DNA from: Acer yangbiense
Lineage: Eukaryota; Streptophyta; Magnoliopsida; Sapindales; Sapindaceae
Length of the DNA: 64,000 nt
Direction: 5' to 3'
NCBI GenBank assembly: GCA_008009225.1
Contig: CM017765.1
Span: 8,060,001 to 8,124,000 of the forward strand
Notes under the pieces: generated by a model
Told to the model about the DNA's origin: nothing
The model's database searches: none
Seen by the model: the letters and a program-made list of their open reading frames with translations, nothing else
Program-made: the position numbers and the translations under genes
In this document: positions 1 through 11,222 of the stretch, one piece after another
Layout of the letters: each line of letters starts with the position of its first letter
Position numbering within the stretch: position 1 is the first letter of the stretch

Positions 1-28
1 TTGATCCTCACATTGATCCTCACAAACA
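1..28. repeat. Fragment of Sirevirus-like internal sequence
   Basis: An 18-20 bp stretch here recurs at 2064-2083, where it lies just inside the PPT of element E1. A 12-bp unit (TTGATCCTCACA) is repeated in tandem at the very edge. In E1 this sequence continues into the internal region, but here it is joined directly to an LTR in the opposite orientation, so it marks a rearrangement breakpoint. Confidence 0.55.
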
Positions 29-1510
29 AAGGATTCCCATTTTATTGATTGGCTTATTTCGTGGACAAACCACATGTTGAGGTTTGTTTGTAAGGGTAGT
101 TTAGGTAATTGAGGATCAAGCTCAAAGGCTCTTTCAAGACCTCAAGGGACAAACACGCCAAAGGTATAATCTCTAGTGCTTAGTTCTCTCTGGAGAGATT
201 TAGATTACACACACTCACTTAGCATACTTGCATTTGTGTGCATACTCTTCACATGTCACTTTACACACTAGCGCTTTGATTGATATATCTTGTTGTGTGT
301 TTTTGTGTCTTGTAATTCGCTTCCCGAATATGTTGGGAAATGTCTACGCTTGCATAAATGTGTGCTTGGTTTAGCACGAAGACCGCCTACGGAGAATGCC
401 CTTGGTTTCTCCTTTGGTTTCACCATTTTTGGTGAATCGGCGGTTCGATCGGCGGCCCGGCCGCCGACCGAAACCGCCGTTTCATACCTGATTGATTTTT
501 ATCTCGGGTTTGATTCTGCGGTTGGTTCAGCGATTTTGAAACCGCCGTTGTTCCCTTGCCTTTCTAGGGAGTCATTCGGCGGTTGTGAACGGCGGTTGTG
601 AATGGCGGCCTGGCCACCGATTGAAACCGTCAATCGTGCGTTTTCAAGGGCAAACTTGTCTTTTCACATACTCTGTTCTTGATGTCTATAAATATCACAT
701 TTTCTTATTCTCTGAATCATGTTCTTTAACTCTAAGAACCCTAAACTTCAAAGAGAGACATTTGAGAGAAAATCAAATCAAGAACACATGTTTTACACTA
801 AAAAACCATTCTCATATGCATCAAAATATCATCTAGCATTTTCTAGCATAGTTAGGATGCTTGCTTGCATGGGTTTTGGTCAACACACATTCTTTGGTAA
901 GTTCTTCACTTTTATCATATATAATTAGTGTTTTATTTATCATTGACATCTCTTATATTATTTGTATGTTCTTAGAATATATTCTAGATACAAAATAGAG
1001 ATTGTTGTGTTGACATGATTGAGTGTTGTATTTTGATAGCTATATCTATGTTGTTTAATCTTTGATTAGCTAAGCTTTATGACATGTCATTTAGCTCTTG
1101 ATATCTAGGATTGAATTAATTGAAAAATCATCATCCTAGATAAGCATATAGGGTTACCTAGCTCTAATTGCATTTTTGGATATTTCATATATTCACTTAG
1201 GTTGTATTATCTTTTCTTAGAGAATTAAGTCTTGTGTTGTGACTGGGATTAGGTTTCTTAATTCGCAAGCAATTGGACTAGGTCCACTTATACTGGGATT
1301 AGGTAGTTGTGATGATTATTGATCGGGATTAGGTCATTAAACCGGGATTAGGTTGTAATCATTTCAATTAGTGGATTCGAGGTTCGTGTGTGGCGCACAT
1401 AACAGCCTGTGGTTTTTCCCTTGAGGGTTTCCATGTAAATATCAAGTGTTATTTACATTCCGCACCTTATTACGCTTGTTATATTATTGTGACTAGTTAG
1501 GGGCATTTTC
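29..1510 (+). repeat. Family M (Sirevirus-like) LTR fragment, plus orientation
   Basis: This lines up with the family M solo LTR at 22094-23752 and, in reverse, with the E1 LTR at 5587-7272. It begins a few bases inside the LTR start (the terminal TGT is missing) and stops at GGGCATTTTC, about 130 bp before the expected LTR end. It carries the GC-rich palindrome cluster (about 430-620) and a TATA-like CTATAAATA near 686. The next feature is a similar LTR fragment in the opposite orientation, so this is a broken copy rather than a normal LTR. Confidence 0.8.
686..695 (+). promoter_or_regulatory. Candidate TATA box of family M LTR
   Basis: The sequence CTATAAATAT sits just downstream of the GC-rich palindromes. 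The same motif is at the equivalent place in the other family M LTRs (for example near 6529-6540 and 38416-38425 on the minus strand, and near 22821 on the plus strand). It is the likely U3 promoter; the start site is inferred about 30 bp downstream. Confidence 0.5.
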
Positions 1511-1533
1511 GGTGCTAGAAACTATCCGATCTT
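1511..1533. other. Junction filler between two inverted LTR fragments
   Basis: About 23 bp that match neither flanking LTR fragment separate the plus LTR piece from the minus LTR piece. I could not identify a source. It looks like filler from end-joining repair. Confidence 0.4.
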
Positions 1534-2025
1534 AACCGCAGAATTGATCCAGAGGTTTCTGGACTCAAATGACGGTTATGATCGGCGGCCAGGCCGTCGA
1601 TCATAACCGTTGTTTCACCAAAAGAGGTGAAGTTAAAGGAGAAGCCAAGGGCATTCTCCATAGACGGTCTTCGCGCAAACCAAGCACATACTAGTGCAAA
1701 CGCGGACGTTTCCGAGTTATATCGGGAAACGAATTACAAGGCACATAAACACACACACAATACAACATATTAAAGTGCAAGTGTGAAATGTGACATGTGA
1801 AGAGTATGCACACAAATGCAAGAATGCTAAGTGAGTGTGTGCAATCTAAATCTCTTCAAAGAAAGAACTAAGCACTAGAGATTATACATTTGGCGTGCTT
1901 GTCCCTTGAGGTCTTGAAAGGGCCTTTGAGCATGATTCTTAAACTCCTAAACTACCCTTACACAATAAACCCTAACATGTGGTTTGTCCACGAAATAAGT
2001 CAATCAAAGAATGAGAATCCTTACA
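1534..2025 (-). repeat. Truncated 3' LTR of gag-only element E1
   Basis: It matches 6780-7272 of the E1 5' LTR in the same orientation and ends with ...CCTTACA, immediately followed by the E1 PPT. Only about 490 bp of the roughly 1,690 bp LTR remain. The rest is missing and replaced by the opposite-orientation fragment at 29-1510. Confidence 0.8.
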
Positions 2026-2041
2026 ATCTCCCCTTTTGGCT
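2026..2041 (-). promoter_or_regulatory. Polypurine tract of E1
   Basis: On the minus strand AGCCAAAAGGGGAGAT directly abuts the LTR start TGTAAGG. This is the expected primer site for plus-strand DNA synthesis. Confidence 0.75.
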
Positions 2042-2301
2042 ATTTCATGACAAAACCACCACTCACATTGATCCTCACAAACATAATTGAATCTATTGGA
2101 TAACAAAGATATTCTACATTACAAAGAGATATAAGAATATAAAAACTTTAAGTCTTCAATCTCTTGTAGAACTATCAACCCTTCAAAACAAAAGATTATA
2201 CTTTCCAAAGTAAGAGTATGTGAGATGATCAAGTGAGAATAAAACAAGCATTTGCATTTAAGAATACAAGCACAACATCATGCAATGTATGTGTATGCAA
2301 T

Positions 2302-2406
2302 ACTCCCCCTCAACGGGTTACTCCCCCTCAATGTATATTCTCCCCAACATGGACAATGACTACTACAATTTGCAACTCCCCCTACCATAATCTACTCCCC
2401 CTTTTT
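2302..2406 (-). promoter_or_regulatory. Cluster of PPT-like purine tracts (E1)
   Basis: Four short tracts of the type GAGGGGGAG / AAAAAGGGGGAGT occur on the minus strand, 280-380 bp upstream of the PPT. Equivalent clusters are in M1 (31219-31322) and C (43107-43181). Multiple PPTs upstream of the 3' LTR are a recognised trait of the Sirevirus genus. Confidence 0.6.
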
Positions 2407-3249
2407 GTTATGATATAGGCAAATGAGTAGTCCCCAACCGGGTCACTCTTAGCAAAGAGAGATAGTAGCATGCAAGATATTTGCATAATAATATAAGTCA
2501 CTTTATGCATCCCAATTAATTGAAGAGAAACAATGAGATTTATTTGAAAGAAAATGTGTGAAACAAACATGCTTTGCATACAAGACATGTAGCATTCAAG
2601 TCCAAAATACAATGGTATTTGGCAAAGCAAATGACAAAGGTTTCAAATAAGAATTCAAACCAATTTCACCATTGTCATGAGTAAAGCAAAGATATAGAGA
2701 TTTCATTGATTTCAATTTAAGAACAACTATATCCAACTTTATAAGCGAAACATGGCATGAGCAACTTTGCACCCTATTTGATTTTTCTGGGAATGATACC
2801 CGTATGATAGTAACCATGTTCCACAAGTAAAAAAAGAGAGACATTTGGAATTTAAATTCCTTTGAACGGATACGAGATCTCACACAAGTTTTGCATTTTA
2901 AGAATATGCAATCATCAATTCATGCCTTTTCATTTGAGCATGTTATATGAATTTCATGCTTTTTAATTTGACATTAACATGATGATGGAGATAACTATAG
3001 GTCATTCAAATCATACTTCATATGTAGATCTCCTAGTCCAAAAATGCATGTTTGAACATAAATATGACATGGATTGTAAACAAGCATGGTTCACACTTAT
3101 TGAATTGAAAACATATATACATATGTGCAACCAAGCTTACTCAAGCAATTAAAAAAGAAGCATAAGATATTTCAAATTTTTGCAAGTGACAAGAATGCAA
3201 ATAGCTCTCTTTGCTTGAGTTCCCTATATGGGGTCATCACCATCCTTCA

Positions 3250-5455
3250 TCATTGAAGGTCATGAGGTCCTATGGACCTACTAAGTCCATTGGACTTAGT
3301 TGAACCTATTAGAGACAAGTTTGTCTTGTAGCAAGCGGGTTCATCTTTTCTAATCCACTTAGGTGAAACAATTTTCTTCCTAGTGGTAAAAGGTTCTAGA
3401 GATCTAGATGTCATAGGATCATGTAAATGAATTTCTTCCTTCCTATGAGCATGCATTCTAGCTCTAGCCTCTTTCTTCTCAATCATGCTTTTAGCTCTAC
3501 ACAATTTAATGTAACGAAAGCATTTTGGTCTAATATGACCATCAGTACCACAAAAATGACAAGTAGGGATGAAATTTGAAGTCATACCATGTCCTTGTGC
3601 ATGCAAAAGAACCTTTCCATGTCTTTGTGGTTGTCTTGGTAGTTGAATAGGATCTCCCCTTCTTTTTGTTGACCAAGACTTGATTGCTTCCTTGGTTTAG
3701 CTTGCATGATTGGTCTCTTCCCTTGATGGATTTGAGGTTGAGGGAAGTTAGTATGAGGAACTTTTTGAGCTTGGGGTTGTCTTCTTGAAGCTACCTTCAC
3801 TTGTGTACTGTAAGAGCATTGACCTAGATCAATCTTCTTCCTAGGAGTTTGCACCGGTGAAGTCTTTTTCTTGCCTAAGCTTTTGACAAACATGGTCTTG
3901 ATATGAGTGGAGGTCTCCTTACTATCTTCAAAGCCAAGACCTCTCTTGTCATAGGGGCTTTTTCCAATACTCAACAAGTGGTTGAGTTTTTTCGTACTAG
4001 AGTCCATCTTAGCCATCAACTCTCTAGCATCTTTAAGCTCCCTTTTCAACCATTTTTCATTCCTCTTAGACAAAGCTAGCTCATCTTTTAGCTTGTCTTC
4101 AATCTTCTTGGATCTCTCCACTTGTTCACTTAAGTGGTCAATATGAGCCAAAAGGTCTAGATTCTCTTCTCTCAATCTTCGCATCTTTTCCTTGGTCTTC
4201 ATTTCTAAGTTTTTAAACTCAGTGAGGAATTCATCTAGAACCTTTTTCTCCACATATCCATGTGTGGAGTTAGATGAAGAGTCATCTTCACTAGAGTCAA
4301 TTTCTTCTTGACTCTCATTCTCTTCTTCATTGTAGGAGATCGGAAAGGCAAAATAATTATTCTTACAATCATTCAAGCTTGAGGGACTTTCTTCAACAAT
4401 TTTCACTTTGTTGTCCCGCTTGTGAGAGCTAGCAAGTGCCAAAAATTTGGCCACAACCTCTTCTCACTTGAAGAGTCATTTGACGTGGCGGCCATTTCCT
4501 TTCCTATTCTACCATTCTCCAAGTTTGCACATTCCTTGGAGATATACCCGAATTCTCCACATTCATAGCATTGAATCTTCTCTCTTGAAGACATCTCATT
4601 GTTTGGCTTGACATTCTTAATGGTGGTCTTCTTCTTCTTGAAGTCATCCCCCTTTGAGCCATAACCACTCTTTTGTAGATTCAAGAACTTCTTGAATCCC
4701 TTGGCAATGAGTGCCATGTCTTCATTTGAGTCATCTTCCTCCTTTTCCACCTTGGAAGTTTTCAAGGCTAGATTCTTTTTCTTTTTAGGAGGTGAGGTGG
4801 TAGCCTTTCTTGATTCATAGGCTAGAAGTCTTCCAATGACTTCACTCTACTTCATTTCCTTGTAGGTGTCATTTTCTTCTAAAGCCGTCACTTTGGGTTC
4901 GAAGCTCTCGGGAAGTGATCGCATTATCTTTTGCTTTATTCTTCTATCCGAGTAAGGATCACCGAGTTGGTGACTTTGGTTCACAATATCCATTAGTCTC
5001 ACTTGGAAGTCATTGAATTGCTCGTGCTCTTCCATCATAATGGTCTCAAACCGAGTTTGAAGGACTTAAAGCTTTGAGTCCTTGACAACCTCGGTGCCTT
5101 CATGTGCAACTTCTAGGATATCCCATGCTTCTTTGGCTATCCTAGTAATTTGAATCAACTTATATTGATTCTCATCGACTGCGCAACGTATGGCATGTAT
5201 GGCTTTGTTGTTCCACATGGAATCAACAAATTCTTATGCGTCCCATTGTGCCTTAGGCTTAAGCACTTCTTCTCCCCCATCCATTAGAGTCATCTTCGGT
5301 GGAGCATATCCATCTTCAACCGCCATCCATGCCTTATCATGGATTTAGCATAAGTATGCTTCCATCTTCCCCTTCCATGAGGAGTAATTATCGCCAGTGA
5401 GCAACGGTGGCCTCATGCTCGACGCTCCCTCTTTGCTCATCCCGAAACCACTCAT
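3250..5455 (-). pseudogene. gag: Gag pseudogene of E1 (gag-only element)
   Basis: The minus-strand reading starts near 5455 (MSGFGMSKEG...) and resembles the M1 gag: an N-terminal part with the W-GKMEAY-type segment, a CCHC region near 4600, a long charged coiled-coil segment (about 4300-3980) and a second zinc knuckle CHFCGTDGHIRPKC near 3550. The first knuckle reads CYECGEFGYISKEC, with Tyr in place of the His ligand, so it is probably dead. Several stops and frameshifts divide the frame into pieces at 5038-4847, 4765-4403, 4454-3582 and 3606-3250. It ends in SIGPHDLQ and no protease follows. Element C ends its gag in the same way (SIGPHALH). Confidence 0.8.
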
Positions 5456-5569
5456 AGTGTTTGGATGAATGCAAATGAGATGAATGCAAAATGTATGAAT
5501 AAATCAAAAATCACACACAATGCAAAACACACCAAAAATGAGCTAAGATCACCTAAGTATATCTAGGAA

Positions 5570-5584
5570 CCCGCTCTGATACCA
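5570..5584 (-). promoter_or_regulatory. tRNA-Met primer binding site of E1
   Basis: On the minus strand TGGTATCAGAGCGGG begins 2 bp after the LTR end. The first 12 bases match the complement of the plant initiator tRNA-Met 3' end. Confidence 0.85.
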
Positions 5585-5586
5585 AT

Positions 5587-7272
5587 TGAAAGTTCACGGT
5601 GTGTAAGATAATAATCTAGAGGGGGAGGGGGGAGGGGGGAGGGGGGGGGGGGGGGGGGTGTGTGAATAGATTTTAATCGTTATTACCCAATTTTCGCATG
5701 TATGTCAATTTTATGAAAATGCCCCTAACTAGTCACAATAATGTAACAAGTGTAATAAGGTGCGGAATGTAAATAACACTTGATATTTACATGGAAACCC
5801 TCACGGGAAAAACCACGGGCTGTTATATGCGCCACACACGAACCTTGAATCCACTAATTGAAATGATTACAACCTAATCCCGGTTTAATGATCTAATCCC
5901 GATCAATAATCATCACAACTACCTAATCCCGGTATAAGTGGACTTAGTCCAATTGCTTGCGAATTAAGTAACCTAATCTCTGTCACAACACAAGACTTAA
6001 TTCTCTAAGAAGAGATAATACAACCTAAGTGAATATATGAAATATCCAAAAATGCAATTAGAGCTAGGTAACCCTATATGCTTATCTAGGATGATGATTT
6101 TTCAATTAATTCAATCCTAGATATCAAGAACTAAATGACATGTCATAAAGCTTAGCTAATCAAAGATTAAACAACCTAGATATAGCTATCAAAATACAAC
6201 ACTCAATCATGTCAACACAACAATCTCTATTTTGTATATAGAATTTATTCTAAAAACATACAAATAATATAAGAGATATCAATGATAAATAAAACACTAA
6301 TTATATATGATAATAGTGAAGAACTTACCAAATAATGTGTGTTGACCAAAACCCATGCAAGCAAGCATCCTAACTATGCTAGAAAATGCTAGATGATATT
6401 TTGATGCATATGAGAATGGTTTTTGAGTGTTAAAATGTGTTCTTGATTTGATTTTCTCTCAAATGTCTCTCTTTGAAGTTTAGGGTTCTTAGAGTTGAAG
6501 AACATAGATTCAAAAAATGAGAAAGTGTGATATTTATAGACATCAAGAACAGGGCATGTGAAAAGACAAGTTTGCCCCTGAAACGCATTGATCGGCTGTT
6601 TCAATCGGCGGCCAGGCCACCGATTACAACCACCGAATTGAGCCCGAGAATAACAGAGCATCATCGACGGTTTCATTTGGTGGTTTCAAAACCGCTGAAC
6701 CAACCGCAGAATCAAACCCGAGAGATTAAATCAACTAGGTATGATCGGCGGTTTCAAACGGCGGTTGTGGCCGCCGATCATAACCGCAGAATTGATCCAA
6801 CGGTCTCTGGACTCAAACGGCGGTTATGATCTGTGGCCAGGCCGCCGATCATAACCGCCGTTTCACCAAAACAGGTGAAATCAAAGGAGAAGCCAAGGGC
6901 ATTCTCCATTGGTGGTCTTCGCGCAAACCAAGCACATACTAGTGTAAGCGCGGACGTTTTTGAGTTATATCGGGAAACGAATTACAAGGCACATAAACAC
7001 ACACACAATACAACATTAAAGTGCAAGTGTGAAATGTGACATGTGAAGAGTATGCACACAAATGCAAGAATGCTAAGTGAGGTGTGTGCAATCTAAATCT
7101 CTTCAAAGACAGAACTAAGCACTAGAGATTATACATTTGGCATGCTTGTCCCTTGAGGTCTTGAAAGGGCCTTTGAGCATGATTCTCGAACTCTTAAACT
7201 ACCTTTACACAATAAACCCCAACATGTGGTTTGTCCATGAAATAAGCCAATCAAAGAATGTGAATCCTTACA
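5587..7272 (-). repeat. 5' LTR of E1
   Basis: A 1,686 bp LTR with TG...CA ends, followed (minus strand) by the PBS. It contains a poly-G/poly-C tract near its 3' end (5621-5658), a TATA-like TATAAATA near 6529-6540 and a GC-rich palindrome cluster at about 6590-6870. The outer flank TATTC (7273-7277) would be the TSD, but its partner is lost. Confidence 0.85.
5621..5658 (+). repeat. Poly-G tract inside the E1 LTR
   Basis: Thirty-eight nearly uninterrupted G bases (three A interruptions) lie about 35 bp from the LTR 3' end. Related tracts of other lengths occur at the same place in other family M LTRs (24497, 29259, 37547 and 61150 regions). It is C-rich on the element's sense strand. Confidence 0.85.
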
Positions 7273-7561
7273 TATTCAATTTTTTGAACGGAACAGTAAC
7301 GAAAGAGGCTAATGACAATTACTTTTAATCACAGTTGTGTAAAATAGCCAATACGGAAACAAAGGGGACCAAAATGACTAATACCTTAAAAGTCAAGGTG
7401 AAAATAATAATATCCCATGATTAAATGTGAAAGTGAAATTCTTTTTATATTCAATTCGTTTTTGCATTTTGTTTTTAAACTATTACAGCACTAAATCGAT
7501 AAAAGTATTTTTTTTTTTATAAAGAAATTATTAGTTAGAGAAGTTATATATTAAACAATAA
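7273..7561. other. Unassigned AT-rich sequence
   Basis: This flanks E1. I see no ORF, LTR end or repeat I can name. It includes a poly-T run near 7509-7518. Confidence 0.5.
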
Positions 7562-7679
7562 GACGAGATGAGGTTGGCCAAGTGGTGTATACCACTCACT
7601 CCTACATCACAAGGTTGTAGGTTCGAGTCTTCCCCCTCCCTAAAACCCCTGAATTTATGTAATACTTCAAAAAAATATG
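7562..7679 (+). mobile_element. tRNA-derived SINE with 11-bp TSD
   Basis: A 118 bp unit has a tRNA-like head: A box TTGGCCAAGTGG (7574-7585) and B box GGTTCGAGTCT (7620-7630), 35 bp apart as in pol III type 2 promoters. It ends in a short A-rich tail. It is flanked by perfect direct repeats TTAAACAATAA at 7551-7561 and 7680-7690. Length, promoter boxes and TSD together fit a plant SINE. It would be mobilised by a LINE reverse transcriptase; none is in the window. Confidence 0.85.
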
Positions 7680-7714
7680 TTAAACAATAAAAGTGTGAAA
7701 TATAATTCCATTGG

Positions 7715-7716
<2 letters not shown>

Positions 7717-7747
<31 letters not shown>
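7717..7747. repeat. (TA)n microsatellite
   Basis: About 15 perfect TA repeats directly downstream of the SINE. Confidence 0.95.
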
Positions 7748-7749
<2 letters not shown>

Positions 7750-9501
7750 CTTGCAAAGTGTTATAAAAAATAGTTGTATTAAATGTTTAATTCATTTAAT
7801 AAAAAAAAATTAGGTGTATTCAAAATTATGAATATCAATTTTCATTTCACCATTGTCGTTGAATTTCTAGGAAGCTATAGGTATCGAACTACCTGATACC
7901 CCTCTGACCGAGATCAACCGCGATCCCGGTCCCTCTGAATTGTTAATTGGAAAAATCACCCCAGTGACAATTTTCGGTTAACAGTATTGATTCATGACTT
8001 GTGTTGAATAGGCTTGACAACCTTCCTAGATGCATGTTTAGGGATATCTCTTGTCTTTACATTCATGGCATGTAGGGTAGAAATTGGTATGTGTTCATGA
8101 TTGGGATTAGGAGTAGATTAATATAATTTAGGAGTAAATTAATCAAACATCCCTTGATTGTGTGTATGTTGATGGATATTTCGAAATGCATGTTTCGGAT
8201 GGATTTGAGTGTTTGAGAATTAGGATTAAGTAGGTACATCAACTCTTGGCATTGATTATGATCTTAATTGTTTTGGTGAAATTCATGATGAGTACATACC
8301 ATGCTGACACGCACGAGATAGTTCTATAAATTATTGTAAATGATAGGGCGTGCGAGTTTATCCGCAAGTGCACGGATTATTACGATCGGGTAGCAGCAAG
8401 TATGGTTCGTTCCACAGGGAGATGTAATCCGTTAACTGTATCTAATTCTAGTGTTTATTAAAGCAATGTAAATGGAATGTAATGTGGTGTGTGTGTGTGG
8501 AGACGCAAACTAACTAGGATAGAAATGTAGCCGGGTGTCTTGGCTATCTAATTAATCTACTCCTAATTACGTTATTCTACTCCTAAAGGCAAGACACCCT
8601 AGCTACGAAAATAAAGGTGGCTAGGAGATAAGCAAGATATGAAACACATATGGGACATCGGTTTACCAAACACACAATGCAAATCATGAAGATTGTTTAA
8701 CATGTGAATCCAATTAATTTAGTAAAGGGTTCGTTCTCTTGATTAGGGAATTACCGAAATCATGTCATCACTCTCCAATCGGAAGAGTGATTGTGTCTAG
8801 GGTTTAGACCCATTAAGCACAAGAACATATGAACCAAAGCTAAAGTGGCAAAGTTATGCACACACAAGCTATTTACATTCCATAGAGCTAGTAGCCAAGA
8901 TTATGCAAGGAATGGTTATCCAAGCACAATCTCAACTCTCAATCACTATAATCATTCTAAACACATACATAGTAAATCATATACCAACATGCATAAACAA
9001 ATGAGATAATTGATTATAACTACTCCTAATCATTTAGTTAATCTACTCCTAATCTCATCCATACATACATATCAATATATAATCATCCATACACATGAAT
9101 ATCATAATAAGAGATTAATCAATTTACAACTAAGGAATGAATCAATACCAAATAAAATCAAAGAACAATACAAACATATATTAACATAAGTGTTGGTAAC
9201 AAATATTCCCAAATGGGTTACACATCAATAGAAATTACAAAGAGATGAGAAGTAAAGAAATCACCCTTGAAGACAAGCCTCTAAAAGCTCTCTCTATCTA
9301 TGAAACTCCTATGGCTTGACACACAAGCTCTCCTATCTCTGCATATCTACTCTCCATGGAAGGCTTTCCTTGGAGGAAAATCCCCCATGGAAGCTTAGAG
9401 TTGCTCTCTCTCTTTTGTTATGTTCAATCTAAGAAAAGGGGTTTCTTGGAGCAAAGTGGGGTGGTGCACACTTAGAAAGAGAGGCAAAGAGATGTATATA
9501 T
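7748..9501. other. Unassigned older repeat-like sequence upstream of A1
   Basis: There is no ORF of note. The part at 8340-8640 is a repeat also found at 26190-26440 (listed separately). The motif TTAGGAGTAGATTAA or its complement recurs near 8107, 8125, 8567 and 9027. The sequence continues across A1 at 19336 once A1 and one TSD copy are removed. It may belong to an old LTR or LARD-type element, but I cannot define its ends. Confidence 0.4.
8340..8640 (-). repeat. Dispersed repeat R, minus copy
   Basis: The reverse complement lines up with 26190-26440: shared blocks include a stretch around CTTTATTTTCGTA, CCTTTAGGAGTAGA, the CACACACACACAC tract and TTTACATTGCTTT-AATAA-CACTAGAA. It contains TCCCTGTGGAACGA, a motif also seen near the end of the solo LTR at 40360. 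This suggests a gypsy-related origin, which is an inference. Confidence 0.55.
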
Positions 9502-9900
9502 TGTTAAGATTATGCTCAATAGCAAGAGTGTAATATTGTAATTAACAATCTTTTTCATATTAATAAAGTGATTTCTGGTTTAACAAATTTTATAGCATTT
9601 ATAGTTTAATATTATAATTGTCAAAGTAAATAATCATAAGGTCTAAAGACTATGAGAAAAGAAGAATTGTTCGTACATCTGGATATGTATGTGGTAGACA
9701 CAATTCTTTAGTTAGTCTTGAATATTGTTCACAACTTAAGTTAAAGGTTGGGCACCTTTATCTTGATAAAGTTGTAGAATTCTTTTGCTAGCATTTGAGT
9801 GGGATCAAATGAGATATGATGAGTCTAAAATCATCGGAGTGTCTTCGAGCAAAAGAATCTAGTGCACTGGGTGCATTGAACTGGATCACAATGAAATACT

Positions 9901-10251
9901 TTATCTAGAACCGTCAATAGATAATAGTCTTTTCATTATAAGGACAATCAGAGAGTCTATCTTAATCCTGAGATAAATGATGGACTTATGGTTGCAAGTG
10001 GTATCATTTGAGTTATCAATGAGTACGATTATATCGCATAGTCTATCCTCAATAGTTTGGTGATATTCATTTGTTAATCGATAGAGGACTTCATTTATAG
10101 ATATGGACATCGTGGCTCCATTTATTAAATGTGAGTATAATATCATCATATGGATGTTTTGAGGTAATTGGATATTAAATCTCAACGTTGAGTTTTTGAT
10201 AGTGTCTATTGAAAACATGGCTTCTGGACAAGTCAAAATATCCAAGTTCAA
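9901..10251 (-). other. Antisense ORF inside family A LTR (116 codons)
   Basis: An open frame on the strand opposite to the element. The longest version opens with TTG; the first ATG is at residue 12 (MFSIDTI...), leaving 105 residues. No family is recognised and I see no signal peptide or clear membrane helix. The same frame is open over 116 codons in the LTRs at 52084-52434 and 55467-55817, and is shortened or frameshifted at 17522-17815, 21269-21517 and 44843-45127. Copies are close relatives, so openness alone does not show that it is translated. Confidence 0.3.
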
Positions 10252-11214
10252 AACGTGGTCATATGAGTAAATATGGTAGCTTGGAGAGTTATAGGCGGTC
10301 TATGAACTCTTGGCGATTACTGATATTAATCACGAGGATACACTATCTCCAACTTGATTGTCTAGGGTATGAATGAGGAACATCTTCCTTTTCTATCTTT
10401 ATTTAAGAGTTCAATTTTAGCTCTTTTGGGGAATGAGTTAAAATTAATGGATCGGACCTAAGTGAATCATTTGTTGATTGTGATTAGGTTATGTCTATTA
10501 AAGCTTAAATTTAGATAGCCCGCCAAGATCCCCAATCCACACGGACTTGCATGGATCACTTGATATATTCTACCGGACCAATTTAAGGGTCCATCTAGAA
10601 TTGCATTTAATATATTAAGAATATAATTTGCACATTATTTATGTAATGGGCTGCTCAATTATATTTATATGTTAATGAATGGCATGTGGGCTTGTTTCTT
10701 TTAGTAAGAATGGGTCTGGTTCACATGTGAGCTTTTTATTTAAAGTCCAATGGATTAAATGAAATGAGAAAATAATATAAGGCCCTATTTTAGACAAGTG
10801 GGGTGGCAAGGGTTAATATATTAGCCTATATATTATTTTGTTTCATTGTTTAATTAAATAAGAATTAATTAATTTATTAATTAATTGTTTAATTAAGAAA
10901 CAAATCTTTTCTGATTAGGAAATATGATTCCTAGAGTTATACTATTGGTAGTAGTATACTAAAATTAAAAGACTTGTTTGATAAAAAAATAAATAATTAA
11001 TTTTATTTATTTAATCAAATAAGAAGTCTTTTTATTTAGTCAAATAATAGAATAAAATATCTATGAGTTGGATTAGGGTTTGAAGTCTAAAACTAGATGG
11101 AAATTAGGGTGCAACACAAACCCTTTTTGGCTTGTGATTTGCGGCAACCCTAGTCCCTTTTAGAGAAGGATTTTCGGCAACCCTAAAAGAGAAGAGGAAG
11201 CAAATTAGGCCACC

Positions 11215-11222
11215 TATATATT
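11215..11222 (+). promoter_or_regulatory. Candidate TATA box in A1 5' LTR
   Basis: CCTATATATTT follows the AGGCCAC motif and is followed by a CT-rich stretch (TTTTCTTCTTCTTCTC) typical of a plant transcription start region. The same arrangement is present in the other family A LTRs. The U3/R border is inferred to lie near 11245. Confidence 0.45.

Larger units (their letters stand above)
1534..7272 (-). mobile_element. E1: gag-only Sirevirus-like retrotransposon, broken
   Basis: Read on the minus strand the order is: 5' LTR (7272-5587), PBS complementary to tRNA-Met (5584-5570), gag pseudogene (5455-3250), about 1.2 kb of noncoding sequence with clustered purine tracts, PPT (2041-2026) and a truncated 3' LTR. 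Protease, integrase, reverse transcriptase and RNase H are all absent. The 3' noncoding part aligns with that of the complete element M1 (30940-32190), so the missing piece is pol. It would depend on enzymes from a relative such as M1. A TSD cannot be read because the 3' LTR is rearranged. Confidence 0.8.
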
